From: Liolophura sinensis
Lineage: Eukaryota > Mollusca > Polyplacophora > Chitonida > Chitonidae
NCBI RefSeq assembly: GCF_032854445.1
Contig: NC_088295.1
Coordinates: 60,247,249 to 60,311,248, forward strand
Direction: 5' to 3'
Length of the DNA: 64,000 nucleotides
Shown in pieces: positions 37,401 through 46,134 of the stretch. A program made the translations under genes and the position numbers. Each line of letters begins with the position of its first letter. Within the stretch, counting starts at the first letter, position 1. The notes below the pieces were generated by a model that worked only from the letters and a program-made list of their open reading frames with translations, was not told the origin of the DNA and did no database searches.

Positions 37401-40400
37401 AAACGACGACCCTGTGGTTGTTTGGGTAACGTGGAAGTCATGTAATCAAAGCCCTCATTATGCAACAAATATTTGTACATATGTGCTTCAGGTACAAATG
37501 GATTTCACTGTGAAATATCTGTCACCAACCACCCATATAACTTGAATGAAATATGTCACTAAACATGCACATTTTGTTTTGTTACAATTGGGACTGTCAT
37601 ACTGCAGAAGGGTTACCATTCGGTTGTCATGTTTTGAAATGGGGAACCTCCCATTAAACACAGAAAATATACTCAAAGCAAGGTTTCTGAAAACTACCAC
37701 AACTGCCTTTGACCCCTTTTCGGTAGCACTGTGCGAAAGTCTGGCATATCCAGTCAGACAGGATTTGTCCGTTATGTTGACATATTAGAAGTTTGCAAAA
37801 CACTGAGTGACTATATATCGAAATAAAGTGCATGTTTTATGATTACTGGTATGCAAACTTGTCCAAACGTGATTTATACGTCACCAGAGACAGGTAAAAT
37901 TATTTTTTTGCCTTTCATCAGCAAAAATCCTGCCATCGACGGGTAAACGTGGAGATTTTGAGCCCAGCAGATTGTAAATTGTCGCTGTAAACACAGTTTG
38001 ACATCATTTACTGGTAGTTTTGCAAGTAAGGATTCACGGGGTACAAAGTTCTGTTATAGCTTTGCACACAAAGAACTGTGTATTTTAACAGATATTTCAC
38101 ATGCCACTCCACATGTGTAAAGATACTGCATGAGTGGTCACGCTCAGTCTCCAGGGAGTTTTTTCCCGAATTCCCTTTCATCATTATAAAACTAAGGTGC
38201 ACCTGTTGTGAAGTAAGCATATATATGTACTAAATTATTATTAAAACTGAAGAAATTATGAACTGTTGGTGGTAGGAGCTTAGACTGACTGCCCAATGAA
38301 GTGTGAGCTTGTTTATTACAATCGGGAACTGTCCAAATAACCCCTTGATTACCCCCGATGCTCTCCTGTGGCACCTTGTCAGTAAGAGCAGTAATCAACG
38401 CAATGAATCATGGGATACAGTTTCCAAGTCTATGGGCGAAACTTAAGGTCATTTACCGTACTTACATTTAAACTCTGCGTGTGTTGAATACTTCAGAGGT
38501 CAAGCAGTGCTACACGACGAGGCAGCGGTCGAGGCCGTAGAGAGGGCAGTGCCGGCAGTGGTAAGTGTGATCTCCAGGCCGTTGATTATACAACATGTTT
38601 TAAACAGAAATGTATGCCCTAAATTATGACAGACCAACAAACCAACAGACCGAAATTTGTATATAACTCAGGCCAAAAACCATATTGAGACAAACTGTGG
38701 TCATCGCATTATCCTTCTGTGGTTTATTTGTCTTTCATAAAAAACATTTCTTTCAGTTCCACTGATTGTTTGTCTGTTTTGCGTTTTCAAAGTGTTTCAG
38801 TATAATAGTCCCAAAACAGCCATTCAAATCTCTATTGTTTTAGCTCGAAGCAAATTAAATTCTTTTTTTTCGGTAAAAGTGGAAAATTTTTCAAGAATTC
38901 AGAACATTTTAAATATTTTTCTTTTTTTTTTTCTTTTTGTCTTTTTTTTTGTACCAAGCTTTTGATGCTCTGTAATTGAATTCAGCATCATCAAAACCAC
39001 TTCATCACAGGGAGAACTGTCAAAACTTAAGGTGGACTGTAATGAACATGTTTACATTGCTGACATCGTGAAGGCTTCTGTTACCCTGTATGTTCATTTA
39101 TTGACAATTTCCTTGTGAACTATAGAATGGATATAGAATGATATCTGATTGGCTGATAGTGGAGATATTTATTTATTTATTTGGTTGGTGTTTACACAGA
39201 ACTCTAGAATATTTCACTTATGCAATGGCGGCCATCATTATTGTGGGGGGAATTGTGGGAGACAGTGGAGATAGGGTTGCCTGGGTTAAACTATGAAACT
39301 TCTGTTCCAAGCAAATGCAGTAGAATAAGTGAGGGTATTTTTATAACTAATTTTCAGTGGTCTCTCTAATGAATTATACTAAGTAATGGTCTTATGTTTT
39401 TTGTTAATATTTGAGAGTTATTATACTCCGCAACAGCTGTTTGTGTATTCAAAAGATAGCCTATGATGTAAGAGGACATCTTGTGGCATTGGTACGTCTA
39501 AGGTGAACTCTTTCTGGATGCAGATCGCGAAGGGAGTGCAGATGCGAGGTCAACAAGGAGTCAGAGGTCAGCTGGAGGAAGTGGGCGCCGGCGACCTAAT
39601 TTAGATGACACTGATGAGCCTTATCAGGTGTCCAACAAACAGGAAGTTGGTGAGTGGACAGCTTGTAGTGAATTGCCCAGTGGTCCTTGTGTATGAGATT
39701 AGTAGGGGCAGATTGTCCAGCTGATGTAGTTGGTGATTTACACTGGGTTAAAGCTAATGTCACTCTATGTCAGCTATGTAGGCAGGGTTTCAGTAGCTAA
39801 TATAGATATATAGATGTAAATTTCAGCTTTAGATTGTTTAACTTGTTTCATTTCTTCCCCTTTTGTCTGAGATTGTGAGATTTAAATTTTTATTTAAAAA
39901 AAATAATAATAATAAAATCATTTTAATAACATGGTTTAGCAAAGTGTAACATCTTCAAAATTGGAGAAATAGATCTGATTTAATTTGGTCAGGTTGAAAT
40001 AATGGCCCATTTTTTATAGCTCTTAAAGATAAAACTGTCACAAGTATAGTGTCAGTGTTGATTTATGATGTATTCTTTTGGCCTGTTTTGTAATGCTAGG
40101 TTGATCACAAATACCATGAGAACGACTGTTTTGCAGATGACTCCCTATATACCCTAATACCTTGCAAACATGCGAAAAGGTTGAAGAATTACAGTACTAG
40201 GAATTTTAAGACGTCAGCCAGATTGGATAAAAAGTTTGTTTTGAAATTACATATATGTGAATTGATGGTTATTTGCTGAAACAGTGTTAATTGGTGTTCT
40301 GTTCTGTTTATTTTGAAGATGGCAGCTATGTTGATCCACTCGGTCCGTTGGCTGAACGACCCAAAACTGCAGCGAAACGACGGGATGATATTGACGAGTT

Positions 40401-40440
40401 TGCAGATGAAGAGCTGGGAGAGGACATGTTGCCTGAATAG
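22306..40440 (+). CDS. IFT88: Intraflagellar transport protein 88 (complete gene, 23 coding exons)
   Basis: IFT88 (TTC10/polaris) is a core subunit of the IFT-B complex that carries cargo along the axoneme and is required to build cilia. Joining 23 exons gives 2523 nt, or 840 residues plus stop, against about 830 in vertebrates. All junction phases agree. The N-terminus carries DEDDLYSGYNDYN, then RTSHGRRPPP and RPMTAVRAAGY. TPR repeats run from about residue 175 to 700. A basic Ser/Gly/Arg linker follows, and the acidic C-terminus ADEELGEDMLPE closely matches the vertebrate ADEELGDDLLPE. The start at 22306 has an in-frame TGA immediately upstream; the tandem ATGs at 22333 and 22336 are alternatives. 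No frameshift or missing block was seen. Repeats sit in introns 8, 13, 14, 18 and 21, and intron 15 has U12-type signals. Confidence 0.97.
22855..22923 (+). CDS. IFT88: IFT88 coding exon 2
   Basis: The acceptor is ATAG|GAC and the donor CCT|GTAAGT. It encodes 23 residues including SFQKAVLRTSHGRRPPP, nearly identical to the vertebrate FQQAVRTSHGRRPP block. Confidence 0.95.
23262..23433 (+). CDS. IFT88: IFT88 coding exon 3
   Basis: This exon encodes the low-complexity N-terminal region, including TSRPMTAVRAAGY (vertebrate TRPMTAVRAAGF). The acceptor is ATCAG|ACT and the donor AGAG|GTGAGC, leaving phase 1. Confidence 0.95.
23434..24206 (+). repeat. IFT88 intron 3 with two copies of an unclassified dispersed repeat
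   Basis: The intron holds two directly repeated, diverged copies (about 23480-23660 and 23715-23920). They share CTACCTTCCAAACAAACCTC, then ACCTGTCTAAGATC and GTGGAA, then GGATGACAT. A third relative lies at 10083-10205 in the afadin intron. No coding capacity is recognisable, and the family could not be assigned. Confidence 0.6.
24207..24279 (+). CDS. IFT88: IFT88 coding exon 4
   Basis: This exon encodes ANFDPMNQAAKGPAPPLE, matching the vertebrate SAFDPLSQSRGPASPLE. It starts in phase 1 after TTTGTAG and ends in phase 2 at GATAG|GTAAGG. Confidence 0.94.
24325..24615 (+). repeat. Probable tRNA-derived SINE remnant in IFT88 intron 4
   Basis: The stretch contains a tRNA B-box-like segment (GCGAGTTCAAGCCTGG near 24418) about 40 bases after an A-box-like segment. 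A downstream block (GAAAGCTCGTCAGCAACTTG) is also present, diverged, at 60770-60800. This suggests a third, old SINE family. The assignment is tentative because no clear tail or target duplication is visible. Confidence 0.4.
24744..24834 (+). CDS. IFT88: IFT88 coding exon 5
   Basis: This exon encodes PEEKIRHIEKKVNELIEESC, matching the vertebrate PEEKIKQLEKEVNELVEESC. The acceptor is GTACAG|CCC and the donor CTG|GTAAGC. Confidence 0.96.
24835..25561 (+). other. IFT88 intron 5
   Basis: This is an AT-rich intron between well-supported splice sites. I see no repeat or coding signal in it. Confidence 0.8.
25562..25769 (+). CDS. IFT88: IFT88 coding exon 6 (first TPRs)
   Basis: This exon encodes the start of the TPR solenoid: RKERVLVRQREQ, INLDLTYSVLFNLANQYA and EALNTYQVIVKNKMFSNA, all strongly conserved in IFT88. 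It ends in phase 1 with a GTCAGT donor. Confidence 0.97.
25770..26631 (+). other. IFT88 intron 6
   Basis: An AT-rich intron with a short stretch of open reading beyond the donor and no recognisable element. Confidence 0.75.
26632..26746 (+). CDS. IFT88: IFT88 coding exon 7
   Basis: This TPR exon encodes LKVNMGNIYFRQRNYQKA and YRMALDQVP, matching the vertebrate LKMNMGNIYLKQRNYSKA and YRMALDQVP. It ends in phase 2 at ATGAG|GTAAGA. Confidence 0.97.
27007..27238 (+). CDS. IFT88: IFT88 coding exon 8
   Basis: This exon encodes KIMQNIGIVFVKMGQYNDA, EHIMSETPTF and ALGDREKMKRAF, then MDDEDKYLAHG, where it splices at GGT|GTAAGT. The 35 bases spanning this donor (27216-27250) are the founder unit of the minisatellite that follows. 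Without splicing the frame stays open for another 114 residues, ending at a TAA at 27578-27580. Conservation with vertebrates (EDKY, then the VTEAIKND block on the next exon) supports the donor at 27239 as the main one. Confidence 0.95.
27216..27615 (+). repeat. 45-bp minisatellite seeded at the IFT88 exon 8 donor
   Basis: Eight 45-bp units follow a 35-bp founder at the exon/intron junction. Each unit contains AGGACAAGTATCTACATGAT followed by TACACCT, a GGTGTCAGT or GGTGTAAGT segment, and AATGCT. Because 45 is a multiple of 3, the exon 8 frame runs through seven units and stops in the eighth. Units 1-6 carry the weakened GTCAGT; unit 7 (donor at 27554) and unit 8 (donor at 27599) keep GTAAGT. 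Confidence 0.92.
27756..27829 (+). CDS. IFT88: IFT88 coding exon 9
   Basis: This exon encodes YNLVLEVIKNDALRQIERE, matching the vertebrate TNLVTEAIKNDHLRQMERE. The acceptor is TTTTCAG|CAA and it ends in phase 2 with GTGAGT. Confidence 0.96.
28164..28250 (+). CDS. IFT88: IFT88 coding exon 10
   Basis: This exon encodes AKIIAPAIEATFATGYDW, matching the vertebrate AKLIAPVIETSFAAGYDW. The tryptophan codon is split by the intron (TG|GTGAGT). Confidence 0.97.
28723..28822 (+). CDS. IFT88: IFT88 coding exon 11
   Basis: This exon encodes SSQYVDLGHDLEIDKAIMY and LKQKDFQQ, matching the vertebrate ASQYVELANDLEINKAVTY block. The donor is CAG|GTATGT. Confidence 0.97.
29326..29412 (+). CDS. IFT88: IFT88 coding exon 12
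   Basis: This exon encodes FEKKDSKVASTAATNLSFLY, matching the vertebrate LEKKDSRVKSAAATNLSALY. It is exactly 29 codons, with acceptor TTTCAG and donor GTGAGT. Confidence 0.97.
29413..30645 (+). other. IFT88 intron 12
   Basis: An AT-rich intron. At 29771-29820 there is a diverged segment (TGTATAAAGGAAAAATTCTT, then GAATGTGGTGTTTGAC) resembling the 3' end of the V-SINE. Nothing else was recognised. Confidence 0.55.
30646..30715 (+). CDS. IFT88: IFT88 coding exon 13
   Basis: This exon encodes EKDMAQADKYADIAMAADRY, aligned with the vertebrate GKDFAQASSYADIAVNSDRY. It ends in phase 1 at ATCAG|GTGAGG. Confidence 0.96.
31104..31230. repeat. Foldback hairpin in IFT88 intron 13
   Basis: Two arms of about 58 bases are inverted copies of each other. 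The left arm holds GGTTGAATACCATAAATATT and the right arm AATATTCATGGTATTCAATC. Pairing continues inwards through GGTAGAAATGATA and TATCATATCCACC to a short loop near 31165-31175. By eye, roughly four fifths of positions match. It may be a small foldback element or simply a structured intronic hairpin. Confidence 0.6.
31617..31733 (+). CDS. IFT88: IFT88 coding exon 14
   Basis: This exon encodes a full TPR, ALVNKGNVLFAKQDYEKARE, then FYKESLQNDSSCVEGLFNMG, matching the vertebrate ALTNKGNTVFANGDYEKAAE block. The acceptor is TTCCACAG and the donor GTGAGT. Confidence 0.97.
32115..32345 (+). mobile_element. V-SINE copy, 5'-truncated and diverged, in IFT88 intron 14
   Basis: The copy retains the late tRNA-like part (CAATGACCCAGGAGCTTCTC, then GTGTGAGTTCAAGTCC), the core CTCTCCGGCCGTACGTGGGA, and a decayed tail ending GTATGGTGTAAAAC. 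It lies in sense orientation with respect to IFT88. Confidence 0.85.
32438..32546 (+). CDS. IFT88: IFT88 coding exon 15
   Basis: This exon encodes LEDALDCFYKLHAILRNSP and QVIYQIADI, matching the vertebrate LDEALDCFLKLHAILRNSA block. It ends inside an isoleucine codon at GACAT|GTATCCTTT, a U12-type donor. Confidence 0.95.
32547..33102 (+). other. IFT88 intron 15, U12-type (minor spliceosome)
   Basis: The donor GTATCCTTT (32547-32555) is the full U12-type 5' splice-site consensus and a poor U2 donor. Near the 3' end, TTACTTAAC (33084-33092) matches the U12 branch-site consensus TTCCTTAAC at all but one base. It lies about 12 bases before the CAG acceptor, and there is no strong polypyrimidine tract between them. 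The neighbouring IFT88 introns have ordinary U2-type GTAAGT/GTGAGT donors. Confidence 0.85.
33103..33141 (+). CDS. IFT88: IFT88 coding exon 16 (39 nt)
   Basis: A small exon encoding YDKLEDTAQSTEW, aligned with the vertebrate YELMEDPSQAIEW. It completes the isoleucine begun in exon 15 and ends in a split tryptophan codon (TG|GTAAGT). Confidence 0.95.
33625..33736 (+). CDS. IFT88: IFT88 coding exon 17
   Basis: This exon encodes QLVGIVPTDPSVLRRLGEIY and EGDKSQSFQYHLD, matching the vertebrate QVVSVIPTDPQVLSKLGELY block. The donor is GAT|GTAGGT. Confidence 0.96.
34112..34227 (+). CDS. IFT88: IFT88 coding exon 18
   Basis: This exon encodes SYRYFPSNIDVIEWLGAYYI and EKAIHYFERAALVQ, nearly identical to vertebrate IFT88. 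It ends in phase 2 at GTGCA|GTAAGT. Confidence 0.97.
34485..36135. repeat. Long-unit minisatellite in IFT88 intron 18 (about 12 units)
   Basis: About twelve units of roughly 100-155 bp repeat the anchor GTACTGTCTGTGAGTGTATG. Other unit parts are GGTGAGGGCTTACTCAGGGC, TGCTGTGGAATGGGATACCA and the near-palindrome AATTGTTAGCTGACAATT. Units come in a short type and a longer type with an extra CCAGGGTATGTGTCAGTAGG. The minus strand is open over long parts (266 and 168 codons). That reflects stop-free repeat units, not a gene. Confidence 0.93.
36297..36415 (+). CDS. IFT88: IFT88 coding exon 19
   Basis: This exon encodes NEVKWQLMVASCHRRSGSYQ and KRFPDNVE, matching the vertebrate TQVKWQLMVASCFRRSGNYQ block. 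It ends in phase 1 with GTAGGT. Confidence 0.97.
36774..36880 (+). CDS. IFT88: IFT88 coding exon 20
   Basis: This exon encodes LKFLVRLCTDMGMKEAQEYA followed by a lysine-rich helix (KLKKAEKAKELKEQ), as in vertebrates (LRFLVRLCTDLGLKDAQEYA). The donor is CAG|GTAAGT. Confidence 0.97.
36881..38496 (+). other. IFT88 intron 20
   Basis: A 1.6-kb intron. The open frames on both strands (up to 140 codons near 37058-37480) show no recognisable similarity. No repeat family was identified. Confidence 0.7.
38497..38560 (+). CDS. IFT88: IFT88 coding exon 21
   Basis: This exon encodes the basic, flexible linker RRGSGRGRREGSAGS, comparable to the vertebrate GGSRGKREGSASGDS. The splice signals are clear: CTTCAG|AGG and AGTG|GTAAGT. 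Confidence 0.9.
39165..39255 (-). mobile_element. V-SINE 3' fragment, antisense, in IFT88 intron 21
   Basis: On the minus strand this is the TATAAGTGAAATATTC-type tail with the TTTATTTATT (AAATAAAT) terminus. Only the last 90 or so bases of the element remain. Confidence 0.75.
39524..39649 (+). CDS. IFT88: IFT88 coding exon 22
   Basis: This exon encodes a Ser/Arg/Gly-rich stretch, then LDDTDEPYQVSNKQEVD, which aligns with the vertebrate GTNEPYESSSNKEID. It ends in phase 1 with GTGAGT. Confidence 0.93.
40319..40440 (+). CDS. IFT88: IFT88 terminal coding exon 23
   Basis: This exon encodes SYVDPLGPLAERPKTAAKR and the acidic end ADEELGEDMLPE, followed by TAG. It matches the vertebrate SYVDPLGPQIERPKTAAKK and ADEELGDDLLPE. 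Confidence 0.97.
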
Positions 40441-40577
40441 TTACTCTTCTCTTTGTCACATGTCTCATTAATAGTATTTCACAGAAAGTTTAACCTGTAA
40501 AATACACTTTTGGAAGCACATAAATGCCTTAAAATGATTTTTTTTTATGCCAGTGCAAGCTTTTCTGATAAGACATT

Positions 40578-40583
40578 AATAAA
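40578..40583 (+). terminator. IFT88 polyadenylation signal
   Basis: AATAAA lies 138 bases after the IFT88 stop codon, a usual distance for a short 3' UTR. A second AATAAA-like motif lies near 40990. Confidence 0.65.
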
Positions 40584-41152
40584 ACTTCACAAAAAAGTGG
40601 CCTTTTAATGAATAAGGTGAACGAATCAGTCAGAATCAAGAAAAATGTGTGACTTGAAAGAAGGTGAAATACAGCATTATTGTTTTATCTGGTGTTCGTA
40701 CGGAAAGCTTCTGGTACTAATTCTTCCACTGTCTGCCATAAGTGTGTTTTGCAGCATATAGATTTCTATATAAATACATGCGATAACACTTGATAGAGCC
40801 ATCCGTCCAGTTGTTCTTGCTTCAGTGTTCTCTTACAGTAAGAAACTGGAAGTTTTTATGGATATCATTTTTGTAAACATCCTCCATGTGACTTGCACAT
40901 GTTCTTAAACTTCGGCTCCAGTTCCGAAGCCATTGTATTTCTAAAGGAAACTTAAATAATAAGGTATTTCGTGAAACACCAATCAAATGAAATAAAAAAA
41001 TAATTTAAGTTATAAAGGACACAGATGATCTGAATTGTTTTCCTAAGTTTACGTCAAGTATGGACGAATCTGGGAAGTTACAAGCAAATTTGTGAAGACA
41101 TTCTTGACAACATTTTAGTTATTTCCATGAAATAAATATCAAATATTTTGGG

Positions 41153-41274
41153 TAAGTGGGAATGTCTGCAAGCAGTCTTCGGACTGTCGTGGGTTTTCCT
41201 CCCGGGTTCTGCTCGGTTTCCTCCCCCCCCTTCTTGAGTATGGCGTAAAACACCAATTAAATAAATAAATAAAT
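41153..41274 (+). mobile_element. V-SINE 3' half with internal deletion
   Basis: The core GTGGGTTTTCCTCCCGGGTT is followed by CTTGAGTATGGCGTAAAACA and AAATAAATAAAT. The ATAATGCTGGCCGCC segment is deleted and replaced by a C run. Confidence 0.85.
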
Positions 41275-42300
41275 CCTGAGGGGCCAAATTTTCATCTGCT
41301 ACACTGAACAATTCTGGGAAACTTTTTGTTGTGGTAAGTTACACAAACATAAGTATTATTAAAATTATTCCTGTACTCCATCCTATTGTCCGTTAGGAAA
41401 CATTTTTTTCATCTCCCCCCACCCCCCTTCCAAAAAAAAAAACAAAAAACGTAAGAGCTAGAATCTGTGAAGTCAACGTTTGTTATCTCAGACGAAGAGG
41501 TCATATTATCTGTTATTTAAAGTGATGTAAATTAGTTTGCTGTCTGGTCACATAGATAAAATCTCATACCAGTAAGCCTAATATCCATGGAAGCATTGGA
41601 ATTTATAGAAATAAGTACATGCGTCTTCTACTAGAGCAGACATCCAAAGGCTCACCAATGCTAAAGGCAAAATGCCTTAGCTACAATTCTGGTTAATTTT
41701 TGTTTCTGTTTACCTCCTTCATTTCAGTCTGTGATAATTGTGTACATGTATATTATTTTGTACTTAATAGTCATACATATAAATGGTAATATAAAAACAA
41801 AGTACAAAATGTATTCTTTTTTTTTTTGTTCGAATGTGAATTGTATGTAGTTGTACATTACTCTGTAGTTAAGTTTTTTCATAATCTCGGCCGTTCTGGC
41901 AAATAAAATCTCAAAGGAATTATTTGTGTTGTATTGATTTTCTGAATCCACATGCAAATCAGTTTTGCAGGCTTTGGTTTGGCGTTATGGTTGAGTACAG
42001 GCATTTATTGGCCAGGAAACACAATCTCCCCGCTACTTGACGAATACAGCTCCCACTGGCTTGTCTGTGACTTTGCATCAGCGACTTGGTAAGGTGCCAT
42101 GTTTCCTCCAGGCTCAAGCGTCCGATAAGACAGATCATTTGACTTACGTGTAAGAATACCATTATGTGCTTAGTTCCATGAGTATGATTAAAAACCTCAA
42201 ACATCCTTGAGAAATGTGAATATTAATGATAACTGATAATATAAAGCTTAAAGGCAAAGACATCTAAAAATCGAAGTAGGCATCACTAAATGCAGCACTT

Positions 42301-42697
42301 AAACTATACATAAATATACTTTCATTTATTTTTTTTTAAAGATTTTTGTGAAAAGAGTTAAAGGCGCTCAAACATATGAATTCTAAAGTGGGCTTTATGG
42401 GCCATACTATCAGAGATTAGGAACTCTGACGTCACAGGAGTTTTTTTTTTAACTCTTATCACGAAACTGGCTGTTGGAATAACTCTTCTTATCTACGAGT
42501 GAAAGATTACTGAAATAATGTTCCCAAAGATTTCTTCCTGGTGGTGAACATCAGGAAAAATGGGTGATGTGACGTCGGAGTTCTTAGATAACGTAAGTAT
42601 GGCTCATAAAGCCCACCATAGTTTGCAAACGTTTGAATGCCTTTCAACACTCTAAAAAATGTGAAGAAATAAATGAAAGTATTTTTACGCATAGTTT
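42301..42697. mobile_element. 397-bp foldback element (MITE-like)
   Basis: Inverted arms of about 140 bases face each other. The left arm begins AAACTATACATAAATATACT and includes GTGGGCTTTATGGGCCATAC and AACTCTGACGTCACA. The right arm carries the inverse: TGTGACGTCGGAGTT, GTATGGCTCATAAAGCCCAC and AAATGAAAGTATTTTTACGC. There is no transposase. A clear target-site duplication was not seen, so the exact ends are uncertain. Confidence 0.8.
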
Positions 42698-43015
42698 TCA
42701 GTTGCCTTCATATTTCAGCTTTCGTTTAGTTTAAAAGCACAGGTTTTCTCAAGTGAATTGGAAATACGCACGTTCTCGTATATAGGAAGGGAGCGCATTC
42801 TCATAAAGAGAACCGTTTTCATACACATATTAGAGCCCCCCCCCCCCCCACTCCCCCCCTCCACTCGCGCCAGTTTTTTTGCCGTTTATTTTAAACTTCT
42901 TGTCCTTTTATTTAAGAAAGCAATTATGCGTTTCACATACTATGTTCCATTTCTGGCTGTGTACCTTCATACGGTGCATTGGGAAACCTCAGTCAGAATT
43001 TGTCAATGAGTTCGT

Positions 43016-43284
43016 GGGCCTCCATGGCTCAGTTGGTTAGCGCGCTAGCGCAGCGAAATGACCCAGGAGCTTCTCACCAATGCGGTGCGAGTTCAAGTCC
43101 AGCTCATGTTGGCTTCCTCTCCGGCCGCACGTGGGAAGGTCTTCCAGCAACTTGCCGAGGGCCGTGGGTTTCCCCCGGGCTCTGCCCGGTTTCCACCCAC
43201 CATAATGCTGACGGCCGTCGTGTAAGTGAAATATTCTTGAGTACGGCATACAACATCAATCAAATCAAATCAAATGAATCAAAT
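43016..43284 (+). mobile_element. V-SINE, full length, well preserved
   Basis: This is the best preserved copy in the window: head GGCCTCCATGGCTCAGTTGG, B-box region GTGCGAGTTCAAGTCCAG, core CTCTCCGGCCGCACGTGGGA, GGGCTCTGCCCGGTTTC and tail TTGAGTACGGCATACAACAT. AGTTCGT just before it (about 43008) and after it (about 43285) may be a target-site duplication. Confidence 0.93.
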
Positions 43285-44408
43285 AGTTCGTCGCCGTGGG
43301 CTTCGTCCTTCCGTGGATATAGAAGCTCAAGGTCTGTATACCAGAGATGTACACCTATTATCTCTTGAACTATTTGAGTCCTGTGTTCTTGCCAAGAGTG
43401 ATTATTACGCTTAATTCTTACGGCATTTGGGGGATCATCACTTTTAAACCTCAACGACCTTGACCTGTTTACTATGGTCATCAGGACCAGTTTTATTATG
43501 TAAAGTCCAACAATTGACTCAAATACATTAATTGCATATGTGCATCCACTTTTAATACTTTGAATGTTTTGAATATTTTAGTCCTTTGAAAGTATTTCAG
43601 TACTGTTGTTTTTTAGGCCTTAGCCATACTGTCATTTTATACTGTCAAATGGACGCATAAGACACGTGTATCTGCACAGTGTGTACATGTAAACCCTATG
43701 TAATTTACGGTTACTCAATTGTGCTTGCGGCATGGGGTATGTCGCATGTTAAAGTTTTCTCCTCTCCATCTCCAAGACCTGCTGTGCAAGCACAGTGTCA
43801 AGTGTACAGATATGTTACCCACTCAAGTCATGTTTGCCCTCTCCCGCTATGCCGCCAGTGTATCACGGTCACAGTATACAGAGCCATATTTACTATTTTG
43901 AACCGCAGTCACGGGTCCGTTTCTAAATGCGTATCATGAAGATTTGATCACAGGAGGAGCAAACAAGCCATGAATTTGTATCAGGTTAACTTCATTTCGA
44001 GTGGCACATTTGGAGCTTTATGTGCGTTCTTAAGCGTTGTGGCAGTATTCCTCGCGCGAAAAATAAACAGCTATAAATACTGCATTTCTTGAATGTTAGT
44101 AAACCCAGGTAGGAAACCAGGCTCATACGCCACGGCGATGTGTAGCAACGATCACCCATACATAAATCCCATAAAGAGAATATTGTACTGAAAAAGCTCG
44201 ACGTATAGCCCACATCCTGTCTTTATGTTTGTAATGGGTCAAAGAAATGGGTATGCATAATTTATAGACCTTTCAGGTTTATGTGAACAGTTACCTATAT
44301 ACCTATAGGGCCATATACAAGACCTGAATAAAACATATATGACTATACGCCTGTTCGTTTCACGGATTTAAATAAGTAGGCTGTAGAATGACAATCTCCT
44401 CTAAATTC

Positions 44409-44545
44409 CTGCAACCTGCGGATGGTCGTGGGTTTCCCCCGGGATCTGCTCAGTTTCCTCCCACCATAATGCTGACCGCTGTCGAATAAGTGAAATATTC
44501 TTGAGTACGGTGTAGAACACCAATCAAATAATTAAATAAATAAAT
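44409..44545 (+). mobile_element. V-SINE 3' half
   Basis: Core GATGGTCGTGGGTTTCCCCC, then CATAATGCTGACCGCTGTCG, tail TTGAGTACGGTGTAGAACAC and AAATAAATAAAT. Confidence 0.9.
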
Positions 44546-45404
44546 GGTGAGGTAATTTATCAAAAGGTATATGTGTATTGTCCTGATAGGCTCGCATTGC
44601 CATAGAACGTGTGCAAGCTTGATGTGGCAACTTTAGCATCGTCGCGAAGGATGGATTCAGTTTCTGGTAAAGGGATGGAAGTGTGCCCTGATTGTTTTAA
44701 TTGGTCTGTTCTTTCACTTAAAGAAGCAGAAATTCATGAATAACGTTTCCCGCCTCAAGTAATTCGGACCAGAGATGAGTATTATCTACTGTTCATTGGT
44801 GCCTTTGTGAAGACTGTTAATTTTTATGTCAAAGTGGTAACATATGACATATGTAAGCCAACAGAAAAGTGGTCAGTCCGCCTTGGACCCAATGCCCCAT
44901 TACGAGGGAAAAGATATCCTATTGGCCAGTCAGACCAGTCATTCAATAAACCAATCAATCTACCAATCTAAATAAAGTGTATAAATCAGTTAACATCCAT
45001 ATTCGTATAGCAAACGTCCACAATGATGGCCTTTCCATCCAGGTTAATAATGGCAACACCAATATTCAAAACAAAAGTTCAACACAATTCACCAAAGAAC
45101 TAAGAAAGCATGTATCTTACCAAATTGTGACGGATTCATGTTAAGAGAAGCAGTCAGCAGTATTTAGTGATGCCGGAACAGATTCAAAATTCATGCATGT
45201 GCATGGCCTTGGATGCAACTGATCCCATATTCATGTTCCTGGGCCAATACGTTGGATACGCATATTGTGTTTTTTTTTTCGTAATCTGTATATGTAAAGC
45301 GTGTGCAGTTTATAATGATCCAGCGAAATATGTATATGAAAGACTTTGCCTACTGTATACTGTATACTGTATTCACGTGCACCTGGTTTTTGTCAAGGAG
45401 ACAC

Positions 45405-45585
45405 ACCGCCGTCGTGGCCCTCCAGCTTATCTGAATTCGCCTAATTATGCACACTTATCTGACAAAACCTCTGCTTTCGTAAAATCCGAAAGGTCGTGGT
45501 TTCACCCGAGTTATGCCCAGTTTACTCCTTCAAATAATGTTGGCCGCCGTCGGATATTAAAGGAAATATTCTTGAGTATATGAGT
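45405..45585 (+). mobile_element. Degenerate V-SINE
   Basis: The core GTCGTGGTTTCACCCGAGTT, then AATGTTGGCCGCCGTCG and GAAATATTCTTGAGTA are recognisable but the copy is diverged. It accounts for part of an open frame at 45167-45583. Confidence 0.65.
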
Positions 45586-46134
45586 ATATCACAAGCACAA
45601 CACATCTGTCATCTTCCCACACCAAGCAAAAATGGCATTCTTTATATGTGGGCTATACATGTGTATACAATGTATTACAAGCCGAATCGGCTAATTTACA
45701 CCAAATGCATGCATTTTTAGGTCTGATCGAATTTCGTGTGCAGCTATTGTCATAATGCCCATATAATGATCCCTGGGTTCATGACCTATTATATTATTTA
45801 CAACAAGACTAAACACTTTTTAATCATTTTGCTCGGTGGTGACGCACATAGAATCTACAATAGGCTTTGACACTGATGTCAGGCTCTTGTGTACAGTGCT
45901 GTTTACCCGTGACATGCCTCTGACATGCCAGAGTAATATTTACTCGATGGTGACGGAACATAATGATACTATACAACGTAAATCGTTTATAGATAACCCT
46001 ACGTGGTCTCATGCACTATGAAAGCCTTATACAGCTAAATGATTTCTTTTTAGGTAAGCTTCACAACCTTATACATATGATCATACTGTAACGTACGTAG
46101 AGGTACATAATCACTAATAACCAATATTTGATGA

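Noticed and set aside
45167-45583. 138-codon open frame.
   Set aside because: Its second half is a degenerate V-SINE and its first half has no recognisable similarity or splice context.
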